In this document: positions 25,558 through 34,699 of the stretch, one piece after another | Layout of the letters: the number at the start of each line of letters is the position of its first letter | Numbering within the stretch: the first letter of the stretch is position 1 | NCBI RefSeq assembly: GCF_000344135.1 | Contig: NZ_BAOP01000002.1 | Span: 1 to 64,000 of the forward strand | Direction of reading: 5' to 3' | DNA from: Gordonia malaquae NBRC 108250 | GTDB lineage: Bacteria; Actinomycetota; Actinomycetes; Mycobacteriales; Mycobacteriaceae | Length of the DNA stretch: 64,000 nucleotides | Notes under the pieces: model-generated | Seen by the model: only the letters and a program-made list of their open reading frames with translations | What the model was told of the DNA's origin: nothing | Databases searched by the model: none | Program-made: the position numbers and the translations under genes

Positions 25558-27075
25558 TCAGTGCAAGGGGATGGTCAGGTCGACACGTGTGCCCGTTCCG
25601 TCCGGCGACGGACCGATTCGGATCTGTCCGCCGAGGTCGTTCGAGACGAGAGTCCGCACGATCTGCAGTCCGAGGCGGTCGGACTTCTCGAGGTCGAAGC
25701 CGTCCGGCAGCCCCTGACCGTTGTCGGTGATGTGCACGGCCAACGACCGCACGTCACGCTCCGCGTCGATCACGATCCGCGCGCCCTTCTGTCCCGTCGC
25801 GAAACCGTGTTCGATCGAGTTCTGCAACACTTCGGTGAGCACCATGACGAGGGGCATCGCCAGGTCGGCCGCGAGGACGCCCAAGCGGCTCACTCGCGTC
25901 ACGACGACGCGCGACCCACCGCCGTCCGGTAGCGCGACATCGACGATCGACGTGCCGACCCTGTCGACGATCGCGTCGACGTCCACTTCTTCGTCGACGC
26001 TGCCCGACAGCATCTCGTGCACGAGAGCGATCGACCCGACCCGGCGCACGGCTTCTTCGAGCGCCTTGGACGTCTCTGGATTGTTTGAGCGACGCGCTTG
26101 CAGGCGCAGCAGCGCCGACACCGACTGGAGGTTGTTCTTGACGCGATGGTGGATCTCGCGGATCGTCGCGTCCTTGCTGATCAACGCCAGGTCACGCCGT
26201 TTCACCTCGGTGACGTCGCGGATCAGCAGCACGGCGCCCTGCGAACGACCGCGTGACCGGAGGGGCACGGCCCGGACCAGGACCGTGGCCCGCCGTGCGT
26301 CGAACTCCATGCGGAGTCCGCGGACAGGGACGTCGGAGTCGTCCGCGGCGCCCGCGGCCATCGCGAGCATCGCCGCGGCGTCGGTCGACTCGAACGGGTC
26401 GTTGAGAAGCCGTCGAAACAGGTCAGCCAGGACCACTCCGGACAGATCCGTCGTCCACCCCATGCGGTGGACCGCCGACAGCGCATTCGGACTGGCGTAC
26501 TCGACGACACCCGCGGGCCCGAGCCGGACGAAGCCGTCTCCGGCGCGCGGTGTCGACAGGCCCATCGTGTTGGCCTCGTCGAGTGGGAACGTCCCCTCCA
26601 CGACCATCTCGCAAAGTGCCTGCGCAGCGTCGCGGTAAGCAGCCTCCAGGGGCGACGGCGGGCGCGTCTCGGACGCCTCGACCGCCCTGCCGAGAACCGC
26701 GATGACCCGGCCCTCGAACGTCACCGGAATCGCCACCCGGGTCACGAGAAGGTTCCCGTAGCGGGTGGCGAGGCCCTCCTGCATGATGCGGCCGGTCGCG
26801 AACGCCGGATGGATCAGCGGGTTGGCGCCCTGTGCGCTCTCGGTGTCCTCCACCGGGTGTCCGACCTCGTCGTGCTGGAACACCGTCGACGCCGTGTTGG
26901 GTCGCACCTGCGCGACGTACACGAATTCGCCTTCGTCGCCGCGGACGGCCAACAGGTAGTCGGCGAAGGAGAGGTCGGCGAGCAACTGCCATTCGGCGAC
27001 CAGGCGCTGCAGATGTGCGGCGGCCTCGTCGGACAGCGTCGTGTGCTCGGCGAGCAGTTCGGTGAGAGTCGCCAC
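25558..27075 (-). CDS. pdtaS: PdtaS sensor histidine kinase
   Basis: A 505-residue soluble HisKA_2/HWE-type kinase: N-terminal GAF-like domain, PAS domain, then the dimer helix I-R-E-I-H309-H310-R-V-K-N-N-L-Q and an HATPase with T-E-V-L-Q-N-S-I-E-H and D-N-G-Q-G-L. No membrane helices. Its partner PdtaR is an ANTAR RNA-binding antiterminator encoded elsewhere; the pair is implicated in copper/NO sensing and nutrient responses in M. tuberculosis (Rv3220c). GTG start. It lies 9 nt downstream of the biotinyl protein gene. Confidence 0.93.
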   Translation of the reverse strand: MATLTELLAEHTTLSDEAAAHLQRLVAEWQLLADLSFADYLLAVRGDEGEFVYVAQVRPNTASTVFQHDEVGHPVEDTESAQGANPLIHPAFATGRIMQEGLATRYGNLLVTRVAIPVTFEGRVIAVLGRAVEASETRPPSPLEAAYRDAAQALCEMVVEGTFPLDEANTMGLSTPRAGDGFVRLGPAGVVEYASPNALSAVHRMGWTTDLSGVVLADLFRRLLNDPFESTDAAAMLAMAAGAADDSDVPVRGLRMEFDARRATVLVRAVPLRSRGRSQGAVLLIRDVTEVKRRDLALISKDATIREIHHRVKNNLQSVSALLRLQARRSNNPETSKALEEAVRRVGSIALVHEMLSGSVDEEVDVDAIVDRVGTSIVDVALPDGGGSRVVVTRVSRLGVLAADLAMPLVMVLTEVLQNSIEHGFATGQKGARIVIDAERDVRSLAVHITDNGQGLPDGFDLEKSDRLGLQIVRTLVSNDLGGQIRIGPSPDGTGTRVDLTIPLH

Positions 27076-27084
27076 GGGGACGGG

Positions 27085-27303
27085 TCAGTCGCGGTAGGAG
27101 GCGATGACGTCGCCTGCCTGGATCACGTCACCGACCTTGACCTGCACCGAGTCGATGGTCCCCGGGTCCTCGGCCACGACCGGGATCTCCATCTTCATCG
27201 ACTCGAGGAGCACCAGGGTGTCGCCGGTCGCGACTTCGGCTCCCGCGTCCACGGAGACTTCGAGCACGGTGGCGACGATTTCAGCGACGACGTCTTCAGG
27301 CAT
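27085..27303 (-). CDS. Biotin/lipoyl attachment domain protein (TB7.3-like)
   Basis: A 72-residue stand-alone biotinyl domain. E-S-M-K37-M-E-I is the biotinylation motif. The M. tuberculosis homologue TB7.3 (Rv3221c) is a biotinylated small protein; which carboxylase it serves is not established. TACGAT (27310-27315) is 6 nt before ATG, a leaderless layout. pdtaS follows closely, so the two probably share a transcript. Confidence 0.93.
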   Translation of the reverse strand: MPEDVVAEIVATVLEVSVDAGAEVATGDTLVLLESMKMEIPVVAEDPGTIDSVQVKVGDVIQAGDVIASYRD

Positions 27304-27400
27304 GGTCCGATCGTACGTCGCGAGTGCGCACGATTAACACACCGGGCTGTGGACGTGAAACAATGGCCGACGCACGTGAATCAGGAGAAGGAGGTCCGTC

Positions 27401-27475
27401 ATGGGTAAGCGCGGACGTAAGAAGCGCAGCCGCAAGAAGAACGCAGCCAACCACGGCAAGCGTCCCAACGCCTGA
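27401..27475 (+). CDS. Ribosomal protein bL37 (24 residues)
   Basis: A 24-codon gene preceded by AAGGAGG with 7-nt spacing. The product starts M-G-K-R-G-R-K-K-R and ends A-N-H-G-K-R-P-N-A, very basic, and matches the small bL37 protein found in mycobacterial 50S structures. Its position opposite the TB7.3-like and RshA genes is also what mycobacteria show. It is easily missed by gene callers because of its size. A hairpin terminator follows. Confidence 0.9.
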   Translation: MGKRGRKKRSRKKNAANHGKRPNA

Positions 27476-27505
27476 GCGATTTCAGCTCACGCGTCACCAC
27501 GCGGA

Positions 27506-27538
27506 AACGGCCCGGCCCTCATCGAGGACCGGGCCGTT
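27506..27538. terminator. Hairpin terminator between bL37 and rshA
   Basis: A 10-bp stem AACGGCCCGG / CCGGGCCGTT with an inner CCTC/GAGG pair, between the convergent bL37 and rshA stops. Confidence 0.85.
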
Positions 27539-27552
27539 CGCTGTCTGGATCG

Positions 27553-27843
27553 TTATCCGGGAGTCTGCCGGATGGTCACCGACGTGCGGATCTCCATCCG
27601 GAGGCGTTCGCGGAGACCTTCGGGAGCGGAGTCGCCGCCACATTTGCGGCTGACGAGCGCCTTCAGCTGACGCTGCACGCCGAAATGCTCGAAGCACGAC
27701 GGGCAGCCGTCCAAATGCCCCTGCAAGCGCTCCCGCGCCCCTGCGTCGCACTCGTTGTCCAACAGCAGCCAGATGTCTGCGACGACGGCGGAGCAGTCGA
27801 GGTTCTCGAACTGCTCGTCACGATCGGAAATGCCTGCGTTCAT
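27553..27843 (-). CDS. rshA: RshA/RsrA zinc anti-sigma factor
   Basis: A 96-residue ZAS anti-sigma factor. H43-x3-C47-x2-C50 is the ZAS zinc motif; C17, C32 and C68 are further cysteines available for redox switching. Oxidation releases SigH in mycobacteria and SigR in Streptomyces. The ATG overlaps the sigH stop as ATGA, so it is translationally coupled to its target. Confidence 0.93.
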   Translation of the reverse strand: MNAGISDRDEQFENLDCSAVVADIWLLLDNECDAGARERLQGHLDGCPSCFEHFGVQRQLKALVSRKCGGDSAPEGLRERLRMEIRTSVTIRQTPG

Positions 27844-28550
27844 CGGACTACCTCGTCGGTGCGGCCGATGCCACGCTCGTGCGCGACGTCGGCGAGAAGG
27901 TCGCGCAGCTGGCGACGACCACGGTGGAGTCGGGACATCACGGTTCCGATGGGAGTGTCCATGATCTCGGCGATCTCCTTGTAGGGCAGGCCCTCCACGT
28001 CCGCGTAGTACACGGCCATCCGGAAGTCCTCGGGCAGTTGGGCCAGGGCGTCTTTGATCTCCTGATCGGGAAGGGCGTCTAGCGCCTCGATCTCCGCGGA
28101 GCGAAGTCCCGTCGACGTGTGCTCGGCCGTGGCGGCGAGTTGCCAGTCGGTGATCTCCTCGGTCGGGTACTGCGCGGGCTGCCGCTGCTTCTTCCGATAC
28201 GAGTTGATGTACGTGTTGGTGAGGATGCGGTACATCCACGCCTTCAAGTTCGTGCCTTCGCGGAACGACGCGAACGCGGAGAACGCCTTCACGAACGTCT
28301 CCTGCACGAGATCCTCGGCATCGGCCGGATTACGGGTCATCCGCAGGGCGCCGCCGTACAACTGATCGAGCAGCGGAAGCGCGTCACGTTCGAACCGCTC
28401 GGTGAGCTCGGCCTGCGTCTGGTCGCGCTCGCTCTCTTCAGCCACGGGGTTCCCTTCACTCGACGCTTGTTCGGACGAGTCTACCGGCCACCCGATCAAC
28501 ATCTTCGGTTCCAGGGCTGTCACGGTCGCTGTCGTCACCGGGTCCCTCAC
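27840..28550 (-). CDS. sigH: Sigma factor SigH (ECF, redox stress)
   Basis: A group-IV ECF sigma factor for thiol-oxidative and heat stress. Region 2 includes [20 protein letters not shown]; region 4 includes [16 protein letters not shown] and [12 protein letters not shown]. The start is uncertain: GTG 28550 gives 236 residues, ATG 28502 gives 220, and GTG 28445 (preceded by AAGGG) gives 201. A SigH-type promoter lies upstream. Streptomyces SigR makes long and short isoforms from such starts. Confidence 0.92.
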   Translation of the reverse strand: MRDPVTTATVTALEPKMLIGWPVDSSEQASSEGNPVAEESERDQTQAELTERFERDALPLLDQLYGGALRMTRNPADAEDLVQETFVKAFSAFASFREGTNLKAWMYRILTNTYINSYRKKQRQPAQYPTEEITDWQLAATAEHTSTGLRSAEIEALDALPDQEIKDALAQLPEDFRMAVYYADVEGLPYKEIAEIMDTPIGTVMSRLHRGRRQLRDLLADVAHERGIGRTDEVVR

Positions 28551-28595
28551 CTCCTGGTCGTTCTCCGTCGTGATTTCGACGGCTGCGGGATGTGC

Positions 28596-28621
28596 AACGC
28601 CTCGCGACCGCTACTTGTTCC
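28596..28621 (-). promoter_or_regulatory. SigH-type autoregulatory promoter
   Basis: On the minus strand GGAACA (28616-28621), a 16-bp spacer and CGTT (28596-28599) match the SigH/SigR consensus (GGAAYA-N16-17-CGTT). Predicted transcription starts near 28588, about 40 nt before the longest sigH start. It sits just upstream of the divergent SRAP gene. Confidence 0.75.
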
Positions 28622-28638
28622 GTGCCAGCATGGACGGC

Positions 28639-29388
28639 ATGTGCGGACGCTATGCGGTGACAACCGATCCGGCGAAGTTGGCGGCGGAACTCGACGCGCG
28701 GAACGAGGTGGTCCCCGAATCCTTCGCTCCGGCGAACTACAACGTCGCCCCGACGACCACGGTGATGACGGTCGTCGACCGCCACGAACACGGAAGTCCC
28801 GACGACGACCCGGCTCGACGGGTCCGGGCGATGCGGTGGGGCCTGGTGCCGTCGTGGACGAAGGAGTTGGGCAAGGGGCCGCTGTTGTTCAACGCGCGCG
28901 CCGAGTCGCTCTCGGAGAAGCCCGCGTTCCGCAACTCCCTCAAGGGCAAGCGCTGCCTGGTCCCGATGGACGGCTGGTACGAGTGGAAAGCGGGGCCGGT
29001 CGGCGCGAACGGCAAGCCGACGAAGGTCCCCTACTTCATGTCGCCCGACGACAACACCCGACTGTTCATGGGCGGTCTGTGGGCGGCGTGGCGGCCTGCC
29101 GAGGCACGGGCCGCCGGAGACGACTCCGCGTGGGTGTCCAGCACCACCATCGTCACGACGGACGCCGTGGGCCCGTTGACCGACGTGCACCATCGGATGC
29201 CGCTGATCATGCCGATCGAGTATTGGGACGCGTGGCTCGACCCCGACTCCCCCGCCGACCCGGCCCTGTTGGCGCCGCCCGCGCTCGAACTCGTGGAGCG
29301 GATCGCGATCCGGCAGGTGTCACCGCTGGTCAACCGGGTGTCGAACAACGGTCCCGAGTTGCTGGACGAAGTTCGCGACATGGGATGA
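28639..29388 (+). CDS. SRAP (HMCES/YedK) abasic-site-shielding peptidase
   Basis: A 249-residue SRAP protein that forms a thiazolidine crosslink to abasic sites in single-stranded DNA. The catalytic Cys must be residue 2 after Met removal: the protein starts M-C-G-R-Y-A, which fixes the start at 28639 and excludes ATG 28630. N-Y-N-V-A-P, W-G-L-V-P-S-W, N-A-R-A-E-S, W-Y-E-W-K and H-H-R-M-P are the conserved active-site motifs. Orthologue of Rv3226c, divergent from sigH. Confidence 0.95.
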   Translation: MCGRYAVTTDPAKLAAELDARNEVVPESFAPANYNVAPTTTVMTVVDRHEHGSPDDDPARRVRAMRWGLVPSWTKELGKGPLLFNARAESLSEKPAFRNSLKGKRCLVPMDGWYEWKAGPVGANGKPTKVPYFMSPDDNTRLFMGGLWAAWRPAEARAAGDDSAWVSSTTIVTTDAVGPLTDVHHRMPLIMPIEYWDAWLDPDSPADPALLAPPALELVERIAIRQVSPLVNRVSNNGPELLDEVRDMG

Positions 29389-29395
29389 TTCCCCT

Positions 29396-29770
29396 ATGAG
29401 CGCGACACGTCCTGGACTGCTGCAGAAGATCGGTTACCTGCTGGGACGCCCGCTGCCCACCTCGATGCGCGAGTGGGTGCGCAACGATCTCACCGGGCCC
29501 GGCCACGTGCGCCGGTACATCGTCCGCGGGCTGATCCCTCTGATTCCACTGCTCGTCGGATTCTGGTTCATCCCCGGCCCGCTCCTGCTTCGCGGCGGAA
29601 TGATGCTCCTGATCCTGATCCCGTTCGTGTACTTCCAGATCGCGCTGATCCGCGTCTACCGCCGTCATCTCCTCATCAACAACGGGTTGGACGCCTCGCT
29701 TGTCGACGCAGTCCAGATCCAGCGCGCCGACGCCGTCGCAGACGACTACCGCCAACGTTTCGGTCGCTGA
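29396..29770 (+). CDS. DUF5313 small membrane protein
   Basis: A 124-residue protein with R-P-L-P-x-S-M-R-E-W-V-R-N-D-L-T-G-P-G near the N-terminus and two membrane helices at about 45-90, resembling DUF5313 of mycobacteria. Function unknown. It starts 7 nt after the SRAP stop, so is probably co-transcribed. Family assignment is from recall. Confidence 0.72.
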   Translation: MSATRPGLLQKIGYLLGRPLPTSMREWVRNDLTGPGHVRRYIVRGLIPLIPLLVGFWFIPGPLLLRGGMMLLILIPFVYFQIALIRVYRRHLLINNGLDASLVDAVQIQRADAVADDYRQRFGR

Positions 29771-29787
29771 GCGACGGCACGCCGTAG

Positions 29788-31278
29788 TCAGGCGTACGTG
29801 TAGTCGTCGAGCGGGAAGTTCTCCATCTCGCGCAGGGTCGACAGCGTCGCCTGGGGGCGGAGCAGGGTCGCTTCGCCGTGTTGGTTGAAGTAGTAACTCC
29901 TCGACGACGCGCAGTCGCCTGCGTAGAACACCGAGTCGCCGAGTCTTTCGGTCGACTTGTCGAGGTAGGCGGAGTTCGCCTGCTCGGTGACCTCGAAACG
30001 GTCCGCGCCGCGCTTCCGCAGCTCCCCGAACAGTCGGGCGATGTGTCGCATCTGGCCCTCGATGGTCGTGAAGTACGAGAGGCCGCTGTAGGAGTACGGG
30101 CTGTTCAAGGTGAGGAAATTGGGGAACTTCGGGACGGCCACACCTTCGTACGCCTGGAACCGGCCGTCGCGCCACCACTTCCCGAGGTCCCGACCGTCTC
30201 GCCCGATCACCTGGAAGGCGGGGAAGTTCACGTCCCACAGGTTGAAGCCCGTCGCGAGGACCAGCGTGTCGACCGGGATCTTCTTCTCGCCCTCGACGAC
30301 GATCCCGTCGGCCTCCACTCGGACGATCGACGACGTCTCGAGGTCGACGTCCGGTTGGTTGAACACCGGGAAGTACGTGTTGCTGAACGTCGGGCGTTTG
30401 CACCCGAAGTCGTAGGCGGGGGTGAGCTGTCGGCGGGTGTTCGCGTCACGCACCTGCGCACGCATGTGCGCTTTGGCGAGCAGAGCAGCGAGCCGATTTC
30501 CAGGCTTGGCCTGGCGGTAATGGAGCACGCCGACGACCATCAGCAACTCGAGCATCGACGTGTTGATCGCTCGGGCCGCCCTCTGCGTCGCCGGCACTGC
30601 GCCGAAGAGTCGACGGATCGGAGCCGGGATCGGGAAGTCGACTTTCGGCACCACCCAGATCGGGGTTCGCTGGAACACCGTCAAGTGACGAGCCGACTTC
30701 GCGATCTCAGGGATCAACTGGACCGCGGTGGCGCCGGTTCCGATCACCGCGGCACGTCTGCCCGCGAAGTCGTAGCCGTCCTGCCATGCGGTCGTGTGGA
30801 TGACGTCGCCTGCGAACGACTCGATGCCGGGGAAGTCAGGGGTGTACGGCTGTGACAGGAATCCGGTGGCCGTCACCAGGAACTGCGCTGTTCGGCTGGC
30901 ACCGTCCGTGGTGTGAACCGTCCAGAACCCGGCGTCGTCCCACTCGGCCCGTTCGACGGTGACACCGAACTCCATGTGCCGGCGGAGATCGTAGGTGTCG
31001 GCGACGTGCTCGGCGTACTTCTTGAGTTCAGCGCCGGGCGCAAACAGCCTGGTCCAGTTCGGATTCGGTTCGAATGAATACGAGTAGGTGACCGAGGCGA
31101 TGTCGACTGCCAGTCCCGGGTAGTGATTCACGTGCCAGGTCCCGCCGAGGTCGTCTTCACGCTCGAGGATCGCCAGATCGGAGATCCCCTGCCGCTTCAG
31201 TTCGATCCCGGCCCCGATGCCGCCGAATCCGGCGCCGACGATGATCGCTTGGTGATCGAGTGCCAGGTCATTCATCAC
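29788..31278 (-). CDS. Flavin monooxygenase, probable Baeyer-Villiger type
   Basis: A 496-residue class B flavoprotein monooxygenase. FAD site G-A-G-F-G-G-I-G near the N-terminus, NADPH site G-T-G-A-T-A-V in the middle, and F-A-G-D-V-I-H-T-T-A-W between them, which fits the Baeyer-Villiger signature F-x-G-x3-H-T-x2-W. C-terminal Y-Y-F-N-Q-H-G-E follows. The substrate (ketone, steroid or sulfide) cannot be read. A second ATG lies one codon in. First gene of the accessory block absent between SRAP and aroA in M. tuberculosis. Confidence 0.88.
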   Translation of the reverse strand: MMNDLALDHQAIIVGAGFGGIGAGIELKRQGISDLAILEREDDLGGTWHVNHYPGLAVDIASVTYSYSFEPNPNWTRLFAPGAELKKYAEHVADTYDLRRHMEFGVTVERAEWDDAGFWTVHTTDGASRTAQFLVTATGFLSQPYTPDFPGIESFAGDVIHTTAWQDGYDFAGRRAAVIGTGATAVQLIPEIAKSARHLTVFQRTPIWVVPKVDFPIPAPIRRLFGAVPATQRAARAINTSMLELLMVVGVLHYRQAKPGNRLAALLAKAHMRAQVRDANTRRQLTPAYDFGCKRPTFSNTYFPVFNQPDVDLETSSIVRVEADGIVVEGEKKIPVDTLVLATGFNLWDVNFPAFQVIGRDGRDLGKWWRDGRFQAYEGVAVPKFPNFLTLNSPYSYSGLSYFTTIEGQMRHIARLFGELRKRGADRFEVTEQANSAYLDKSTERLGDSVFYAGDCASSRSYYFNQHGEATLLRPQATLSTLREMENFPLDDYTYA

Positions 31279-31350
31279 AGCTCCCCAGTTGTCCGTAACC
31301 CGTCGTCACAGGCTAACCGGGTTCGACCCGAAACCCAATACCCTCCTGCG

Positions 31351-32043
31351 TCAGCGAATCGCGACCGTGTACTCGGTCCAGGGTGCATCGTATTCAGCGG
31401 CGTCGTCACGGAATCCGAATGCGACGATGTCGGCCTCAAGCGGAACTTCGAATGCGTAGTAGACCTCGGCACTCAGACCCGGCTGCAGGTCATCGGGAAG
31501 CTCGTCGGAGAGGTTTCTACTGAAGTTCTCGCGCATCAACCCGTTGTCTTCGACAACCGAGAATTCGCGCCCGCGGTCATCAGTCAGTCGCGCGTCGATC
31601 ACGTAGAGCGGACTCATCGGCTTCTGACCATTGTTGGCGACTTTCAGAGCGACGAGAACGAATCGAGTGCCAGCGCGGGGCTTTTTCGCGACGAAGTCCG
31701 AGTCGTAGAAGTCGATCGTTGCCGGCGACATGACGCGATTCAGTGTGACGCCCGCGGAACCGTTTGTGGCCGCCTCACCCATCTGCTTTCGATCGGCCGA
31801 CGGAACCGTCGACTCCTCCGTCGACGGACTGGAGTCGGAGTTCGTGTGCGTCGATGTCGTCGCAGCGACGACCGTCTCGTCGGAGCGGCCCTTGCCGATC
31901 GAGTATCCGATCAGACCTGCGCCTGCCGCGGTTCCGGCGACCACGACAATGGACAAGAGCAGAAGCACGCTCCGTCGGATGGCGACAGTCGGCGGCCCCG
32001 GAGGAGCGACCGGCGGCTGAAAGTACGGATTCGGGTAAGTCAT
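31351..32043 (-). CDS. Membrane-anchored DUF4352-like protein
   Basis: A 230-residue protein: Pro-rich N-terminus, one transmembrane helix at about 26-50, a Ser/Thr-rich linker, then a beta-rich extracytoplasmic domain with G-T-R-F-V-L-V-A-L-K-V-A-N-N-G-Q-K-P, typical of telokin-like DUF4352 domains. TAATGT (32050-32055) is 6 nt before ATG, so a leaderless mRNA is likely. Function unknown. Confidence 0.75.
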   Translation of the reverse strand: MTYPNPYFQPPVAPPGPPTVAIRRSVLLLLSIVVVAGTAAGAGLIGYSIGKGRSDETVVAATTSTHTNSDSSPSTEESTVPSADRKQMGEAATNGSAGVTLNRVMSPATIDFYDSDFVAKKPRAGTRFVLVALKVANNGQKPMSPLYVIDARLTDDRGREFSVVEDNGLMRENFSRNLSDELPDDLQPGLSAEVYYAFEVPLEADIVAFGFRDDAAEYDAPWTEYTVAIR

Positions 32044-32077
32044 GCCGAGACATTATCGGACGGGTACGACAAACCTC

Positions 32078-33448
32078 CTATCCGCCGAAGATCACCCCGG
32101 GGTTCATCGTGTCCCGCGGATCGAGGGCGCCCTTGATCGCCCGCATCGCGGCGATGTCGACGGCGTCGCGGCCGAGGCCGATCGAGGCCGCCTTCGCGCG
32201 GCCGATACCGTGTTCGGCGCTGATGCTGCCGCCGAGCTCAACGACGATCCCCAACACGCAGTCGGCAGCAGTCTGACGATTCCCAGCAGGGACGTCGAGC
32301 AGATTGACGTGGATGTTGCCGTCGCCGATGTGACCGAACTGGACCGCCCGGACTCCCGATCGTCCGGCGAATTCGTCGACCCTGCTGATGAGTTGATGCA
32401 CATCGCCCATCGGCACCGAGACGTCGAGTTTCACCGGAGCTGTGGTCGACGAACGCGCGATGGTCTCGGTGTGCGATTCGCGCACTCGCCACAGGTCGCT
32501 CGCCGGTCCGGCGTCGACGACGGCGTCGAGCACGTCGTCGCCCGCCCTCGCGAGTGATTCGGACAGTTCCTCGACTCCTCCGACGATCTCCAGGAGCAGC
32601 GTCGCACCGGCGTCGATCTGCGTCCGGACACCGGTGCCGGCTACAAGATCGACTCCGGTTCGGGTCATGATCTCGGCGGCCTCAACAGTGTGGCCGAACC
32701 GTTGGACGGCGACCAGCACGCGCCGTGCCGCGTCGACGTCTGCGGCGCCGACCAGCGCGACCGCAGTCCGGTAGGTGCGCTGGACAAGCCGCAGGAGCAC
32801 CCGGGTGACGACGGCGAGTGTGCCTTCGCTGCCCGCGATCAGTCCGGGCAGATGGTATCCGACGTTGTCTTTGCGCAGCGGCCGCCACCGAGTGACCACG
32901 TCACCGGACGGGAGCACCGCTTCGAGCCCGAGGACCTGGGACCGCATGTCGCCGTATCGAATCATGCGGATGCCGCCGGCGTTCGTGGCGACCATGCCGC
33001 CGATGGTCGCGGAGTCGCGGGCCGCAAGGTCGACGCCGAACATCAGGCCGAGTTCGGGGCTCGTAGTGGTGGCGGTGTGCACCGCGGCCAAGGTCGCACC
33101 GGCCCCCGCCGCAATGCATTGCCCCGAGCCGTCGGGCATTCCGATGGTGTCGAGCCTGCGCAGCGACAGCAGCACCCACGGTCGTGAGTCGTTCGGTGGC
33201 GGCGTCGATCCGCCGACGAGACCGGTGTTTCCGCCCTGCGGGGTCACCTTCACATCGTGTGCGGTGCACAAACCGAGCACGGCCGCCACTTCTGCCGTGT
33301 CGGCGGGACGGACCACCACCGCGTCGCCGTGCCACTCTCCCGTCCAGTCGGTCAGATACGGTGCCGCGACATCGGACTCCGTGAGGACGTGGGTGTCGCC
33401 GACGATCGCGCGCAGGGCACGCACGATCTGGGCGTTCGGTACAGCCAC
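32078..33448 (-). CDS. FAD-linked oxidase, GlcD/D-2-hydroxyacid dehydrogenase type
   Basis: A 456-residue VAO/PCMH flavoprotein. The FAD domain has P-Q-G-G-N-T-G-L-V-G-G and G-G-M-V-A-T-N-A-G-G; the C-terminal domain has H-I-G-D-G-N-I-H-V-N, S-A-E-H-G-I-G and L-D-P-x-D-T-M-N-P-G. These are shared by D-lactate, glycolate and D-2-hydroxyglutarate dehydrogenases; the substrate is not decided. GTG start, 3 nt downstream of the MDR gene stop region on the opposite end of the run. Confidence 0.9.
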   Translation of the reverse strand: MAVPNAQIVRALRAIVGDTHVLTESDVAAPYLTDWTGEWHGDAVVVRPADTAEVAAVLGLCTAHDVKVTPQGGNTGLVGGSTPPPNDSRPWVLLSLRRLDTIGMPDGSGQCIAAGAGATLAAVHTATTTSPELGLMFGVDLAARDSATIGGMVATNAGGIRMIRYGDMRSQVLGLEAVLPSGDVVTRWRPLRKDNVGYHLPGLIAGSEGTLAVVTRVLLRLVQRTYRTAVALVGAADVDAARRVLVAVQRFGHTVEAAEIMTRTGVDLVAGTGVRTQIDAGATLLLEIVGGVEELSESLARAGDDVLDAVVDAGPASDLWRVRESHTETIARSSTTAPVKLDVSVPMGDVHQLISRVDEFAGRSGVRAVQFGHIGDGNIHVNLLDVPAGNRQTAADCVLGIVVELGGSISAEHGIGRAKAASIGLGRDAVDIAAMRAIKGALDPRDTMNPGVIFGG

Positions 33449-33451
33449 GAC

Positions 33452-34375
33452 CTACGGATGCAGGATGTACTTGCCGCGGGGATGCCTGCCGGCAAGCGCG
33501 TCGAACGAATCGGCCGCATCGTCGAACGTGGACGTCCCCGCGACCTCGATCACGATCCGACCGTCGGCGGCAGCGGCGAGCAACGGTTGGACCGCGTCGC
33601 GGCGATGCCGCTTGCTCGCGTCGGTGGAACCGTCGAGGATCGTGATGCCGTCCCCCGCCCGACCCCAGGCGGCGATGCTCGCGATCCGCCCCGGTTCGAC
33701 CAGTTCCAGCGAGACGTCGATCGCGTCATCGACCCCCACCGTGTCGATCACAGCGGTCACCGGGGTCGTCGCGGCTGATCGGACGGCGTCCAGCAGCACC
33801 GAGTGATGGTCGACTGGCGTCGCGCCGAGGGCACGGACAGCCTCGTGATTCGCCGGGGACGCCGTCGCGATGACGGCGGCCCCGCGGCTGACGGCGAGTA
33901 CCACCGCGATCGATCCGACCGCGCCTGCGCCGCCGTGCACAAGAACCGTGTCGGTCTCGGTGATGTCGAGGGTCTCGACGAGGTCGTATGCCGTGACTCC
34001 GGCGAGGAGCAGCCCTGCTGCCTGGTCGAAGTCGACGGTGTCGGGCAGTGTGTGCACCGACGCCGCGGGTGCGACGACGGTCTCGGCGAACGCGCCGGAC
34101 ACCGGGTAGACGACCACACGATCGCCTACCGCCGGCCCGGTGCCCGCCGCGGCCTCCCGGACCACCCCGGAGCATTCGTTTCCGATCTGCAAGGGCAGCT
34201 TCGCCGGGTCCTCTCCCATGACGCCCTGGACGCTCTTCACGTCGAACGGGTTGAGCCCCGCGGCGCGGACGTCGACGGTCACCGTGCCGACAGACGCGGT
34301 CGGCAGTTCGACATCGACGACGGTGAGGACTTCACGGGGTGCGCCGAATGCTGTCGCAACGAGTTTCCGAGTCAT
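33452..34375 (-). CDS. Medium-chain (MDR) NADPH:quinone-type oxidoreductase
   Basis: A 307-residue zinc-independent MDR protein of the quinone oxidoreductase/enoyl reductase group. NADP-binding V-H-G-G-A-G-A-V-G-S-I-A is in the middle; A-A-G-L-N-P-F-D lies near the N-terminus. The ATG at 34375 follows TACGAT (34383-34388) by 7 nt; an ATG at 34384 lies inside that -10. Ends 3 nt before the FAD oxidase gene begins, so the two form an operon. Substrate unknown. Confidence 0.88.
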   Translation of the reverse strand: MTRKLVATAFGAPREVLTVVDVELPTASVGTVTVDVRAAGLNPFDVKSVQGVMGEDPAKLPLQIGNECSGVVREAAAGTGPAVGDRVVVYPVSGAFAETVVAPAASVHTLPDTVDFDQAAGLLLAGVTAYDLVETLDITETDTVLVHGGAGAVGSIAVVLAVSRGAAVIATASPANHEAVRALGATPVDHHSVLLDAVRSAATTPVTAVIDTVGVDDAIDVSLELVEPGRIASIAAWGRAGDGITILDGSTDASKRHRRDAVQPLLAAAADGRIVIEVAGTSTFDDAADSFDALAGRHPRGKYILHP

Positions 34376-34397
34376 GCGGCCCATCGTAGGCCGCGAG

Positions 34398-34580
34398 TCA
34401 GCCCTTCGACTTGAACAGCGAGTAGGCGCCGACGGCTGCGAGGGCGAACAGTCCGATCCAGAACGCCGCGTGCAGAATCGGCCCGATCAGCGACACCGCG
34501 ACGATGATCGCGATGACGATGGCCACGATCTTCCAGATCGAGACGCCGGTGGACGATGTGTTGTCAGTGAATGTGCTCAT
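34398..34580 (-). CDS. Small two-helix membrane protein
   Basis: A 60-residue protein with two hydrophobic segments (about 17-33 and 36-54) and a short basic tail, S-K-G at the end. A GAAGG Shine-Dalgarno precedes ATG. No family recognised with confidence. It lies between the MDR gene and the divergent aldo-keto reductase. Confidence 0.65.
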   Translation of the reverse strand: MSTFTDNTSSTGVSIWKIVAIVIAIIVAVSLIGPILHAAFWIGLFALAAVGAYSLFKSKG

Positions 34581-34699
34581 GCCTTCACGGTGCCACCGCC
34601 AGAGACGGAAAGCACCAGTCCAGAGCCGATCCCAGGGAGAAGATCCGGGTGTTCACCCATCCGGGAATACTCGGACCGCGCGACCGCATTGAACATGTC

